64,000 nucleotides of DNA. Origin: Elephas maximus indicus (lineage: Eukaryota > Chordata > Mammalia > Proboscidea > Elephantidae). The notes below the pieces were generated by a model, which ran no database searches, was not told where the DNA came from, and was given only the letters and a program-made list of their open reading frames with translations. Below, one piece after another: positions 12,368 to 21,829 of this stretch. Both the position numbers and the translations under genes were made by a program. Numbering within the stretch: position 1 is the stretch's first letter; every line of letters starts with the position of its first letter. The stretch lies in contig NC_064843.1 of the NCBI RefSeq assembly GCF_024166365.1, positions 60,784,532-60,848,531 of the forward strand, given 5' to 3'.

Positions 12368-14575
12368 TTTTAATTTTTATTGTGCTTTAAGTGAAACTTT
12401 ACAAATCAAGTCGGACTGTCATACGAAAATTTATAAATACCTTGCTATATACTCCTAATTGCTCTCCCCTTAATGAGACAGCACACTCCTTCCCTCCACT
12501 CTCTCTTTTCATGTCCATTCGGCCGGCTTCTGACCCTCTCGACCCTCTCATCTCCACTTCAGATGGGAGATGTCAACATAGTCTCACGTGTCTGCTTCAT
12601 CCAAGAAGCTTATTCTTCACCAGTATCGTTGCCTGTCCCATAGTCCAGTCCAATCCCTGTATGAAGAGTTAGCTTTAGGAATGGTTCCTATCTTGGGCTA
12701 ACAGAAGGTCTGGGGACCATGACCTCCAGGGTCATTCCAGTCTCAGTCAGACCATTAAATCTGGTCTTTTTACAAGAATTTGGGATCTGCATTCCACTGC
12801 TCTCCTGCTCCCTCAGCGGTTCTTTGTTGTGTTCCCTGTCAGGGCAGTCATCGGTTGTAGACGGGCACCATCTAGTTCTTCTGGTCTCAGGTTGAGGTGG
12901 TCTCTGGTTTATGTGGCCCTTTCTGTCTCTTGGGGTCATAATTACCCTGTATCTTTGGTGTTCTTCATTTTCCTTTGCTCCAGGTAGGTTGAGACCAATT
13001 GATGCATCTTAGATGGCCGCTTGCTAGTGTTTAAGACCCCAGAAGCCACTCTCCAAAGTGGGATGCAGAATGTTTTCTTAATAGATTTTATTATGCCAAT
13101 TGACTTAGACATTCCCTGAAATCACGGTCCCCAAACCCCCGCCCCTGCTACACTGGCCTTCGAAGCATTCAGTTTATTCAGGAAACTTCTTTGCTTTTGG
13201 TTTAGTCCAGTTGCGCTGACCTCTCCTGTATTGTGGTTGTCTTTCCCTTCACCTAAAATAATTCTTATCTACTATCTAATTAGTGAAAACCCCTCTCCCT
13301 CCCTCCCTCCCCCTCTCGTAACCATCAAAGAATATTTTCTTCTCTGTTTAAACTATTTCTTGAGTTCTTATAATAGTGGTCTTATGCAATATTTGTCCTT
13401 TTCCAGCTGACTCATTTCACTCAGCATAATGCCTTGGAAACTTTATGGGGCAGTTCTACTCTGTCCTATAGGGTCGCTATGAGTTGGAATCGACTCGATG
13501 GCAGTGGGTTTTGTTTTATAATATTTTCCAGATTCCTCCATGTTATGAAATGTTTCATGGATTCATCATTGTTCTTTATTGATGTGTAATACTCCATTGT
13601 GTGAATATACCATAATTTATCTATCCAGTCATCCGTTGATGGGCACCTTGGTTGCTTCCATCTTTTTGCTATTGTAAACAGTGCTGCAATGAACGTGGCT
13701 GTGCATATATCTGTTCATGTAAAGGTTCTTATTTCTCTAGGATATATTCCAAGGAGTGGGATTGCTGGATCGTATGGTAATTCTATTTCTAGCTTTTTAA
13801 GGAAGCACCAAATCGATTTCCAAAGTGGTTGTACCATTTTACATTCTCACCAGCAGTGTATAAGTGTTCTAGTCTCTCCACAGCCTCTCCAACATTTATG
13901 GTTTTTTGGATTAATGACAGCCTTGTTGGAGTGAGATGGAATCTCATTGTAGTTTTGATTTGCATTTGTCTAATGGCTAATGATCGTGAGCATTTCCTCA
14001 TGTATCTGTTAGCTACCTGAATGTCTTCTTTAGTGAAGTGCCTGTTCATATCCTTTGCCCATTTTTTAATTGGGTTATTTGTCTTTTTGTAGTTGAGTTT
14101 TTGCAGTATCATGTAGGTTTGAGAGATCAGGTGTTGATCAGAAATGTCATAGCTAAAAACTTTTTCCTAGTCTGTAGGTAGTCTTTTTACTCTTTTGGTG
14201 AAGTCTTTGGATGAGCATAGGTGTTTGATTTTTAGGAGTTCCCAGTTATCTGGTTTCTCTTCTGCATTGTTAGTAATGTTTTGTATACTGTTTATGCCAT
14301 GTATTAGGGCTCCTGATGTTGTCCCTATTTTTTCTTCCCTGATCTTTATCATTTTAGATTTTATATTTAGGTCTTTGTTCCATTTTGAGCTTGTTTTTGT
14401 GCATGGTGTGAGGTATGAGTCTTGTTTTATTTTTTTTCAGATGGATATCCAGTTATGCCAGCACCATTTGTTAAAGAGTGTCTTTTCTCCATTTAACTGA
14501 CTTTGGGCCTTTGTCAAATGTCAGCTGCTCATATGTGGGTGGATTTATGTCTGGATTCTCAATTCTGTTCCATTG
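12368..14575 (-). mobile_element. 5'-truncated young-type L1 inserted into a SINE
   Basis: Minus-strand L1 with the terminal sequence TTTTTATTGTGCTTTAAGTG at its 3' end, a complete 3' UTR (to about 13.1 kb) and the end of ORF2. Its target-site duplication, TGAACCGCCAACCTTT at 12352-12367 and TGAACCGCGAACCTTT at 14576-14591 (one mismatch), lies inside the host SINE and defines both ends. It is the same subfamily as the near full-length L1 at 47.6-56.8 kb. It holds a small SINE fragment. Confidence 0.93.
13434..13521 (+). mobile_element. 5'-truncated SINE fragment inside an L1
   Basis: Only the 3' half of the afrotherian SINE is present: GGGGCAGTTCTACTCTGTCC, GAGTTGGAATCGACTCGATG and a GTTTTGTTTT tail. 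L1 sequence is continuous around it, with ATAATG/ATAATA at the two edges, so it is an insertion rather than part of the L1. Confidence 0.88.
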
Positions 14576-14860
14576 TGAACCGCGAACCTTTAGGTTAGTA
14601 GATGAGTGCAAACAGTTTGCACCACCCAGGGACCTTTGGCACATCATACCCATAAATAGCTTCCAAATGAATAATCCCCAAATTCATTTCTACAGTGCAA
14701 GGTGTTTCCTTGGGGAAAAAAAAGAGGGCGGGCCAAATGGATGCCACATTTTAGAACAGATTGAGTCTGTGGGGCCATCCATAGAGCAATGTCTACAAGA
14801 TTAAGGATGTTTTCAAGGAGGCTGAGTGAAAAGAAGGGGAAAGAATGGGGAGAAAGGAAA

Positions 14861-15353
14861 TGTCATGGATTGAATTATGTCCCCCCCAAAATGTGTGTAT
14901 CAGTTGGGTGGGGTCATGATTCCCGGTATTGTGTGATTTTCCTGTATGTTGTAAATCCTGCCTCTGAGATGTTAATGACGGAGGATAGGCCGCAGTTGTG
15001 TTAGTGAGGTAGGACTTAACCTACAGGATTAGATTGTGTCTTCAGGCAACCTCGTGAGACATAAAATAAAGAAGTGAGCAGAGAGACAGGGGACCTCATA
15101 CCACCAAGAAAGGAGCTCTGGGAGCAGAGCACGTCCTTTGGACGGAGGTTCCTGTGCTGAGATGCTCCCAGTCCAATAGAAGATGGATGACAAGGACCTT
15201 CCTTCAGAGCCCACAGAGAGAGAAAGCCTTCCTCTGGAGCTGATGCCCTGAATTTGGACTTCTAGCCTACTAGACTGTAAGAAATACATTTCCCTTTGTG
15301 AAAGCCGTCCACTTGCGGTGTTTCTGTTATGGCAGCACTAGATGATTAAGACA
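14861..15353 (+). mobile_element. Solitary MaLR-type (ERVL-MaLR) LTR
   Basis: An LTR with TG...CA ends. It starts TGTCATGGATTGAATTATGT, has a poly-A signal region near 15060 and 15285, and ends GCACTAGATGATTAAGACA. The layout is that of the MLT1-like LTRs of mammals. The pentamers GGAAA and GGAAC just outside fit the 5-bp target duplication of this class. There is no internal retroviral sequence, so it is a solo LTR left by recombination. Related LTRs lie at 42232 and 63501. Confidence 0.8.
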
Positions 15354-15479
15354 GGAACAGGGACCAAGCATCTCCAGCATTTACCTGGGTATCTTCTCTG
15401 TAAAATCGAGTAGCTGTGGAGCTAAGGGAGAGAGTAAAGGGGGAGGGACAAGGGTCAGGGCTGCATTTTGACCCACATC

Positions 15480-16056
15480 TTCCTTTTACCCTTGTGGCCA
15501 GTCTCTTAGTACTTCTTGTTAGCTCTACCTCCAAAATAGGAAGAATCCAACTACCTCTCTCCACCTGCACTGCTGACCCACCGTCTCCTCCTACTTGGTC
15601 CCCTGCTTCCACCTTCACCCATTGCAGTCTGCTCTAGCTACAGCATCAGGCTGATCTGTCAGCAGTAGAAGGTGGAACATGCTCCAAGCCCTCAGGAGCT
15701 CCCAGCTCATGCAGGGTCAGAGCTTAGGCCCTGCCAGTCAGAGCCTGTGCCCCAGTGCTTTCCCCCAGACATTCCCTTCCTTGCCTCCTTTAATTCTTGG
15801 CTCAAATCCTACCTTCTCATGGACACCACCCACCTGTTTAATTCTGCAACCTGCACCCAGGCCAGCACCCTTGGGCCTCTTTATTCTTTTTCTTTTTTCC
15901 TATATCGTCAATCTCTTCCACTTATTGATGTTCATGGTTGAGGTCTGTCTCCCACTCCATCAGGGCAGGGAGACCTTTGTTTTTTCCCCAACGTATTCCA
16001 AGCATTAGAACAGTGCCTGACACAGAGCATGTGCTAAATTATTTACTGAATGGATA
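15480..16056 (+). mobile_element. L2 LINE 3' end
   Basis: It reads like the last part of L2. The C-terminal coding region resembles 'AFPQTFPSL..FNSWLKSYLLMDTTHLFN', followed by the typical 3' UTR wording 'CATCAGGGCAGGGAGACCTT', then 'GAACAGTGCCTGACACAGAG' and a TGCTAAATTATTTACTGAATG end. Old copy, interrupted by stops. Confidence 0.72.
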
Positions 16057-17049
16057 ACTTAGAAGAGAGAGAAGTGCCCTGGGAGCTGAGCTAATTATAA
16101 ATGATAAATTAATCTTGGGAATTTAGAGGGCGGGATTCACAGGAACCAAAACCAATGAAATCCATCTCTCCTCTGTTGCTAGTGGTCGGAAGTTTCAGAA
16201 GAGCACAAAAATCGGGTCTTTGTCCGTTTCTTCTGTCTTAATTTTCCACTTCTGTCCAAAACAGGTGTCTCTTTGAGACTCCCTTTGGGACTGGGGCTAC
16301 TCGGGCAACTCCAACACTGGCAGCACTAATTCCCCGAAGATGCTCTCCTCCGCGGGGGCGTTTTCTCACCCAGCAACCAGGGATCCGCCTGACTCCGAAG
16401 TCAGTTCCTAGTGGAGAACCGGCCTCGCAGCGCCCTGCTTCCCTGGGTTTCTGTGTCGCCTTTAATAGGGGTTATAAAGGTCTCCTGGCACAGCAGCCAA
16501 ACCACATTCCGCCTCCCTGCCGCCCTCCCTCCCCCGGGCCCGGGCAGGCTGGGCGGCTCAGCGCACACAGGAACAAACCCAGGCGGCCCCTCTGCAGCTA
16601 GAGCGACGCAAAGCAACCCGCGGCGGGGACGCGACGTGCACTCGGGGCGCAGCGCCCGCACCAACGCTGACCTCCCGAGTGCAGCCACCGAAGTTGGGCG
16701 GCGGGGCTGGTGACCTGGAGTGCGGCGTTTGGGTTTGCTCCGCAGTAAGTGCAAAGAAAGGAGAAAGGGGGGAATCTCCAAGAACCAAACTCGGGTGCTC
16801 TGCGGATAGCGGAGATGAAGGGGGCGGCGGCGCCGAGGCTGGGTAGGCCGGGCCCCCAAGTTTCCTTCCGCGTTAGATAATCCTGGGGTCCCAATTCGTC
16901 CTCGTTGCCGCCTGGGGTCCTGGTAACCGGGTAAGCGCGGAGGCTGGACGTCTGGAGGGGACGGGGGTGGCCAGACCCCAGCCGCGCAGGCGCCTTCTCG
17001 CCACCTCCCTCCGTCGCCCCCGTCCCACCCTCCCCGAGCCGGGCGGGGT

Positions 17050-17232
17050 ACTGGCCTGCGCTAAGCGGGGGGCGGGCAGGAGGCCGACACAAAGCTCGGC
17101 CCTCCACTCCGCCCCTCCTTCTCTCCGTCTTTCCTCCTCCTCCTCCCGCCGGGCCGGGCTGCCCAGCCCCCGCTTGTCCGCGGGGCCACCGGTCACCCCC
17201 GCCTCCAGACCTGCAGGGAGGGCGCGCGCGAG
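17050..17232 (+). other. Candidate non-coding first exon, left edge unknown
   Basis: The sequence ends in GCGAG and is followed at 17233 by GTAAGGGG, a good match to the 5' splice-site consensus AG|GTAAGT. The stretch is pyrimidine- and GC-rich with GC boxes upstream, as in TATA-less 5' UTR exons. The left edge given is only a guess, because the transcription start cannot be seen. Alternative donors upstream are GCA|GTAAGTGC at 16745 and CCGG|GTAAGCGC at 16931. No matching downstream exon was found in the window. Confidence 0.4.
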
Positions 17233-17730
17233 GTAAGGGGCGGCGGCGGCGGCCGAGACCCCCCCCGGCCCCGCACCCGGCGCCGCAGGCTCCGGGCGCT
17301 GGCGTGGTGCGCTTCTCGCTCTCCTCCCCTCGGGGGGGACCTGGGGAGAGACGGAGCGAGTGTCCTCGGGGTCGTGGGACACGGGTGGGGAAGGGGGCGC
17401 CCGGGAGTGGGGCGCAGGGGCGGAGGGCAGGGGGACTTTCCAGCGCTGCGAGGCAGGGTGGTGGCGGGGGAGTAGCTGACCTCTGGGGGGAGGGTGAGGG
17501 GCAGCCGGCGGGTGCGGGCGCCGTGGCTCCAAGTGCTGGGGTTTGTGAGTGTGCGCGGAGGGGGCGGACGGCTGGGTAGGGACTTTGTCCGCCTCTACCT
17601 GCGGGAAGACCTAGGGTGTCAGGTGCGCCCAGCTGTGCGCAGGACTGACGCTTCCAGCCCCGCGGGCTCCCAGGCTCCGGCCCGCGGGAGGGTCGGCAAG
17701 TCCGGGCAGGGGGCGCGTGGGCTGTCGCAG

Positions 17731-17738
17731 TGATTGAT
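17731..17738 (+). promoter_or_regulatory. PBX-HOX-like motif in the CpG island
   Basis: TGATTGAT is the textbook PBX-HOX dimer site, and it is followed by GACG so that TGATGACG resembles a CRE half site. It stands out because its surroundings are almost pure G and C. A match of eight bases may be chance. Confidence 0.25.
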
Positions 17739-17960
17739 GACGGGCGCAGCCGGCGGGGGAGGGGCCGGGGTTCTCTGCCGGGAAGGGCCGGGGCCGCTGT
17801 CTCACTCTGCGGCCCCGCCCCCTCTGGACTCGGCCTCCACCCTTGGCCTCGGCTCCCCCCAGCGCGGCGCCCACCCATCCGCTGGGGGGCGCCCCGCAGC
17901 GCCCTGGGGTCAACAGGATGCGAAGTTACCCTTTAAAGTCTAAGATCTGTTGCCAAGAAA

Positions 17961-18650
17961 TGCAGGGCACGACCGGCCCCTGGGCTTAGGAGACGTATCT
18001 CCTCTCCAAGCTCTCAAGTCCTTGGGGCTTTCCGAATTCTGCAGACGAGGCTGCGCAGGAACGCGCACCCTTTAGCCGCACTTTCTTGCAAGCACTGAGG
18101 GTTTCTTAGGAACATCCTGTAATCAGTAACAAAGACTGCGACCAGCAGGACTTTGTAAATAGTGAAGCCAAAATAAAGACTTGGCGGCACTCAGAATTAT
18201 GATAAAAAATGTTAATACAGTATTTTTAAAAATAAAAATTAATGTTAAAAAAAACCCATGATGAACAAAATATCAATATTTTAAATAAAGACAGGTTTTC
18301 GTTATGCCCCGCGTCATTGTGCAGTGGGCCCTCCGCATGTCTTGTCCCCATCTGGGTTTATGTGGGCTGACAGTGGCGTGGACACAGACCATGCAGTGCC
18401 GGCTTTGTGTATACAGATGGTCATGCTTTTTGACCGTAGAGTGCTTACAAATTTTTTCTGCTTGGCTCCAAAATAGGAGGCTGTTTTATAAGTATATACA
18501 GAGGCACAGGGTTCTCTTTTTGCCTAGGTGCCTACATGGCTCTGGACGGCAGCGGCCCCGGCCCACGGAGCACCCCTTGCACTTCCCGGTGCCCTGGCAC
18601 CGCCATATCCTGCATCATCATCATGGGTTGGGAGGGGCCTCGCATCGGGG
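17961..18650. other. Unassigned flank of the CpG island
   Basis: GC content falls off here, with an AT-rich stretch at 18180-18300. No repeat or exon was recognised. If the gene reads rightward this is the start of its first intron. Confidence 0.35.
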
Positions 18651-18809
18651 GGAAACTCTGGTGGCCTAGTGGGTAAGAGCCAGCGCTGCTAATCAAGAGG
18701 TCGGCGGTTCAAATCCGCCAGGCGCTCCTTGGAAGCTCTATGGGGCAGTTCTGCTCTGTCCTATAGGGTCGCTATAAGTCGGAAGCGACGGCCGTGCGCA
18801 GTGGGTTTT
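18651..18809 (+). mobile_element. Afrotherian tRNA SINE with well-kept tRNA T-arm
   Basis: The B-box region GGCGGTTCAAATCCGCC can still form a perfect five-pair stem, so this head is the most tRNA-like of the simple SINEs here. It is flanked by GCATCGGGG on the left and GCATCAGGG on the right as a likely imperfect target-site duplication. Confidence 0.94.
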
Positions 18810-18930
18810 GCATCAGGGACTTAGGAAAAGGCCCATTGTCAGGAGCTTTGGGGCTTGAGGACTCTGCTCCCCAACCCCATCAGGACCTCCTTTATCTGGA
18901 GACATTATCCTGCAAACCAGAACGGAAGTA

Positions 18931-19264
18931 GTTGTTATTAGCGGCCTTTGAGTTGGCTCCCAGCTCATGGTGGCCACATGCACAGTGGAACAAAATGCTG
19001 CCTGGTCCTGCGCCATCCCGGTGATTGCTTGCAGATCAGATGGTTGTGATCCGTAGGCTTTTCATTGGCTGATTTTCAGAAGTAGGTTGCCAGATCTTTC
19101 TTCCTAGTCTGTTTTAGTCTGAAAGCTCTGCTGAAACCTGTTTAGCATCGTAGCGACATGCAAGCATCCACTGACAGACGGGTGGTGGCTGTGCTTGGCC
19201 AGGACTCGGACCTGGGTCTGTCACATGTGAGGTGAGAATTCCACCACTGAGTCACCAACGCCCC
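18931..19264 (-). mobile_element. Composite SINE: tRNA-Gly-like head plus RTE-derived body
   Basis: On the minus strand the element begins (19263 to about 19192) with a sequence closely following tRNA-Gly: TTGGTGACTCAGTGGTGGAA, TTCTCACCT and CCCAGGTCCGAGTCCTGGCC. The next part (GTCTGTCAGTGG, ACAGGTTTCAGCAGAGCTTT, GGAAGAAAGATCTGGCAACC) matches the 5' UTR of the RTE copies at 26.2-26.6 kb and 47.9-48.1 kb. The last part (GATGGCGCAGGACCAGGCAG) matches the RTE 3' end. It is old and has no clear target-site duplication. Confidence 0.8.
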
Positions 19265-19265
19265 C

Positions 19266-19470
19266 TAAAAACCCACTGCCATCAAGTTGATTCTGACTCG
19301 TGGTCATCCCGTCTGTGTCAGAGGAGAACTGTGCTCCACAGGGTTTTCGATGGCTGACATTTTGGAAGTAGGTCACCAGGTCTTTCTTCCAAGGTGCCAG
19401 TGTGTGGACTCAAACCTCCAACCTTTTGGTTAACAGCTGAGTGCATTAACCGTTTTCACCCAGGGACTCT
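19266..19470 (-). mobile_element. Afrotherian tRNA SINE, older long subfamily
   Basis: The minus-strand head CCCTGGGTGAAAACGGTTAA precedes the body around AAGACCTGGTGACCTACTTC and a tail near GAGTCAGAATCAACTTGATG. It lies directly beside the composite SINE, almost abutting it. Confidence 0.85.
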
Positions 19471-20114
19471 TATGGAAGCAGAGACCTAAAATTGCCCACA
19501 CTTGACTAGGGGCAGACTGGAGGGAGCGTGACTCCCTCTAAGGCTGTGGTGTATACTTGTTTAGAGATAGTCTTATCCCCCGTCCCCAAAGTTAAGGGCC
19601 CCTACCCACTCCAAAGAGGAGTTACACTTTCTAGAAACACCCTCCTTGCTTGGCCAAATCCCCTTCTGCCTGGAAGAGATGAATGAGTCATTTCTTCTGT
19701 GTGTAAGGGCACACAACACTGGGGCGGGGGGGGGTCCCCACCTTAGTTGGGTCCACTCTTTATATACTCTCGCCTTGCATTGTATCGGCATTGTGTCTGA
19801 GGCCCCTTGCACATCCGACCCTCCTGATGGTTCTTCAAGATTCTTCAAGGCTCCAGCTGGGAAGGGTTCCCTGGTCTCCCTCCTCATGTCCCTGGTAAGG
19901 CACGCCCTCCTCAGCACTATCAGAATCCCTTCCATCTGAGTGATGTACAAGATGATTTTGTACCTGTGGACCGGCCCCACTTGCCCACTTTCTGTGAGCT
20001 TCCTGAGGTCAAGTCATAGCGCTTAGGAACGAATGAATGAACAGAAGTATCCCTTTGTAAATGTATTTTGAGGAGCCAGACAGGCAGAAATACATCCTTA
20101 GACCTGTAATGCCT
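19471..20114. other. Unassigned, possibly old L2-like sequence
   Basis: The end near 19990-20045 (TGTGAGCTTCCTGAGGTCAA, then GAATGAATGAAC) is reminiscent of an L2 3' end, but the match is too weak to call. Open frames on both strands are opposite each other and have no domain. Confidence 0.3.
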
Positions 20115-20285
20115 CTAAAAAAAGCAGATAATAACCAGCATTTTTATAGCAGTTTATAAAATGCTTTTACAGGTAGTATCTCAATTGTTTCTCAAACAAT
20201 ACTGGTAGTCCATTTTGTAAGTGAGAGCACTGGCCTACAGAAGTCAAACCAGCAGCGCCAGACCCAGGGCTGCAGGTGCAGTCGG
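20115..20285 (-). mobile_element. MIR SINE remnant
   Basis: Reads as the core and tail part of MIR in reverse: a 'CCAGCATTTTTATAGCAG' start, 'CTCAATTGTTTCTCAAACAA', 'CCATTTTGTAAGTGAGAG', then 'CAGCGCCAGACCCAGGGCTG'. It is heavily diverged, as expected for this ancient family. Confidence 0.65.
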
Positions 20286-20669
20286 CACGCCCTGTCCCCC
20301 AGCTGGCTCAGAGGCATGCTCCAGGCAGCGTTTGTCTAGAGCAGAATTGACCGAGCTGTGTTTTAGGGTATACGTTTACTGAAGAATTACTTATGAAATA
20401 CAGGGGTGAAATAAATGATGGAATGCTAAAGTTAAGCAGGTTCTTTACTATAAGACTTTTCAGAGGCTTTTTATGGTAATGTGCATTGGAACTCTTTAGG
20501 ATGAAGTCATTGTATGGAATGTTTGCCCACTTCCTTTGGCTGCAGGACACTTTGCTGAAGCATTTTGAGAAGATGGACCTATCAGCTGGGGTGGTTGGGG
20601 TGCAGAGGGGAGGTGAAGAAGATGACTGGATGGGTGATGCATCAGTAACCAAGCCATGGCATTCAGGAG

Positions 20670-20712
20670 TGAGTGTGTGTGTGTGTGTGCGTGCGTGCGT
20701 GCGTGTGTGTGC
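20670..20712. repeat. TG microsatellite with TGCG interruptions
   Basis: A run of GT dinucleotides with an inner block of three or four GTGC units. The complementary (AC) run gives low-complexity open frames that should be ignored. Confidence 0.95.
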
Positions 20713-20889
20713 ACGCTCATGTGTGTCCAAGGAACAGGGTGGGGAGGAAATACCGTGTGACTTTTAACCTGTTGAGTTTGAAAGTCCCGTATGTTACCTA
20801 GATGGAAATTTGCTGTGAACATGAGGAGTCAGCGGGAGTCACTGCGAGACAGGGGGCGGAATCAGGGAGCTGATTGACTTACCCAGGGA

Positions 20890-21030
20890 AAGCCCACAGG
20901 CCAAGCAGGCAGGGGCCAAGACAGAGCCCTGGAAGCCAACATGGAGGAGGCAGAGACGGGGACAGTGGAGTCAGAAAGAGGGCGGATGCGGCGGGAGAGC
21001 CCGCGCTCCTGAAAAGCTGGGACAGACCAG
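20890..21030 (-). mobile_element. Probable L2 LINE fragment
   Basis: The block GCCAAGACAGAGCCCTGGAA followed by an AGG/GAGG-rich stretch resembles reverse-complement L2 coding sequence. It is short and diverged, so the call is tentative. Confidence 0.35.
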
Positions 21031-21670
21031 TAGTTTATGAGCAGTGTCTGTTCTGACTGGCTGGGGCTCTGGCAATCTCAGTTACATAATTTTAATATCT
21101 CTTCTGAGAAGTGTGGAGTGTCAGCTGAGAGCGTGAACAGAACCGCTCAAGTTAGCACAGCCCATAGAAAAACAACACAGTAGCATTATTGGATATTGAA
21201 TGAATGAATGATTAGGTGGCATCTTTTTTTTTTTTAAGTAGAAATGGTTTTTAATTTTTTTTTTTTAATGGTTTGGTGAAAAGTCTAAACAGAGGACTAA
21301 ACATTTTGTAGAGGACTGTAAGAAAATAAACTCAGATTTCCCTTTCTTTTTTTCTGTTTTTTTGATAAGGCTGCGGGAGTCGTAGCTTGCATGAAGTGTC
21401 TTATACTGGGCAAGAATCTATGGTTGCCAGAACCGCTGTCACTAACTGTGAATACCAGCCCCCGCCCAAAGTTGATGAGCCGAGACTGAGAACCCCTGAC
21501 TCAGTTTGATGTACGGAAGGTTGTAAAGCTGGGCTGTTTGTTTTTTTAAAACTATCTGTAAGTTTCACGTAAATGATGTTGCCAAGTTTCATAGTGTCCA
21601 AGTTAAGAAACTAGTTGAAGAGGTGTTCTACTTACTGCTGTGAGCTTTGGTCTCATTTTTATTGGGGGGT

Positions 21671-21820
21671 GATGTCTGGCCAAGTACAGAAGTCACGTAA
21701 TAAACTAACGAAGGTCACTTTTGCCTGATCATGACGTCTGGCCAAGCATAAGGTCACGGAATAAACTAATAGAGGTTTTTTTTATCTGAGCGTGAAATCT
21801 GGTCAAGTGATGGTCGTGGA
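21671..21820. repeat. Degenerate 61-62-bp tandem repeat, about 2.5 copies
   Basis: The block GATGTCTGGCCAAGTACAGA at 21671 recurs as GACGTCTGGCCAAGCATAAG at 21733 and GAAATCTGGTCAAGTGATGG at 21794. The first two units also share a TCACG(T/G)AATAAACTAA stretch. Spacing is 62 and then 61 bases. It lies in otherwise unassigned sequence. Confidence 0.75.
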
Positions 21821-21829
21821 CGTGTTAAC

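Larger units (their letters stand above)
12203..14641 (-). mobile_element. Afrotherian tRNA SINE split in two by an L1
   Basis: The SINE occupies 12203-12367 (tail and body) and about 14576-14641 (tRNA-like head, ending in CACCCAGGGACCTTTGG). The two parts form one element once the L1 between them is removed. This copy is an older, longer subfamily in which the head reads CCCTGGGTGGTGCAAA on the minus strand. Confidence 0.85.
16300..17960 (+). promoter_or_regulatory. CpG island, probable promoter of an unidentified gene
   Basis: About 1.6 kb of very GC- and CpG-rich sequence, while the rest of the window is CpG-poor. It holds many GC boxes (GGGCGG or CCGCCC near 16552, 16695, 17110, 17240 and 17815) and no obvious TATA box in its core. 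It is free of recognisable repeats, whereas both flanks are full of them. Strong splice donors occur on the plus strand at 16745, 16931 and 17233, so transcription is probably rightward. A divergent transcript is possible. The gene cannot be named from this sequence. The long open frames here come from base composition. Confidence 0.85.

Noticed and set aside
16598-17878. 426-codon open frame on the minus strand in the CpG island, plus other long frames there
   Set aside because: Proline-, arginine- and glycine-rich throughout with no domain; GC-rich DNA rarely contains stop codons, and frames overlap on both strands.
18651-18809. Possible functional tRNA gene
   Set aside because: The T-arm is well kept, but the rest follows the SINE body and tail, so it is a SINE head.
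19192-19263. Possible tRNA-Gly gene on the minus strand
   Set aside because: It lacks a clean acceptor stem and continues straight into RTE-like sequence; it is the head of a composite SINE.
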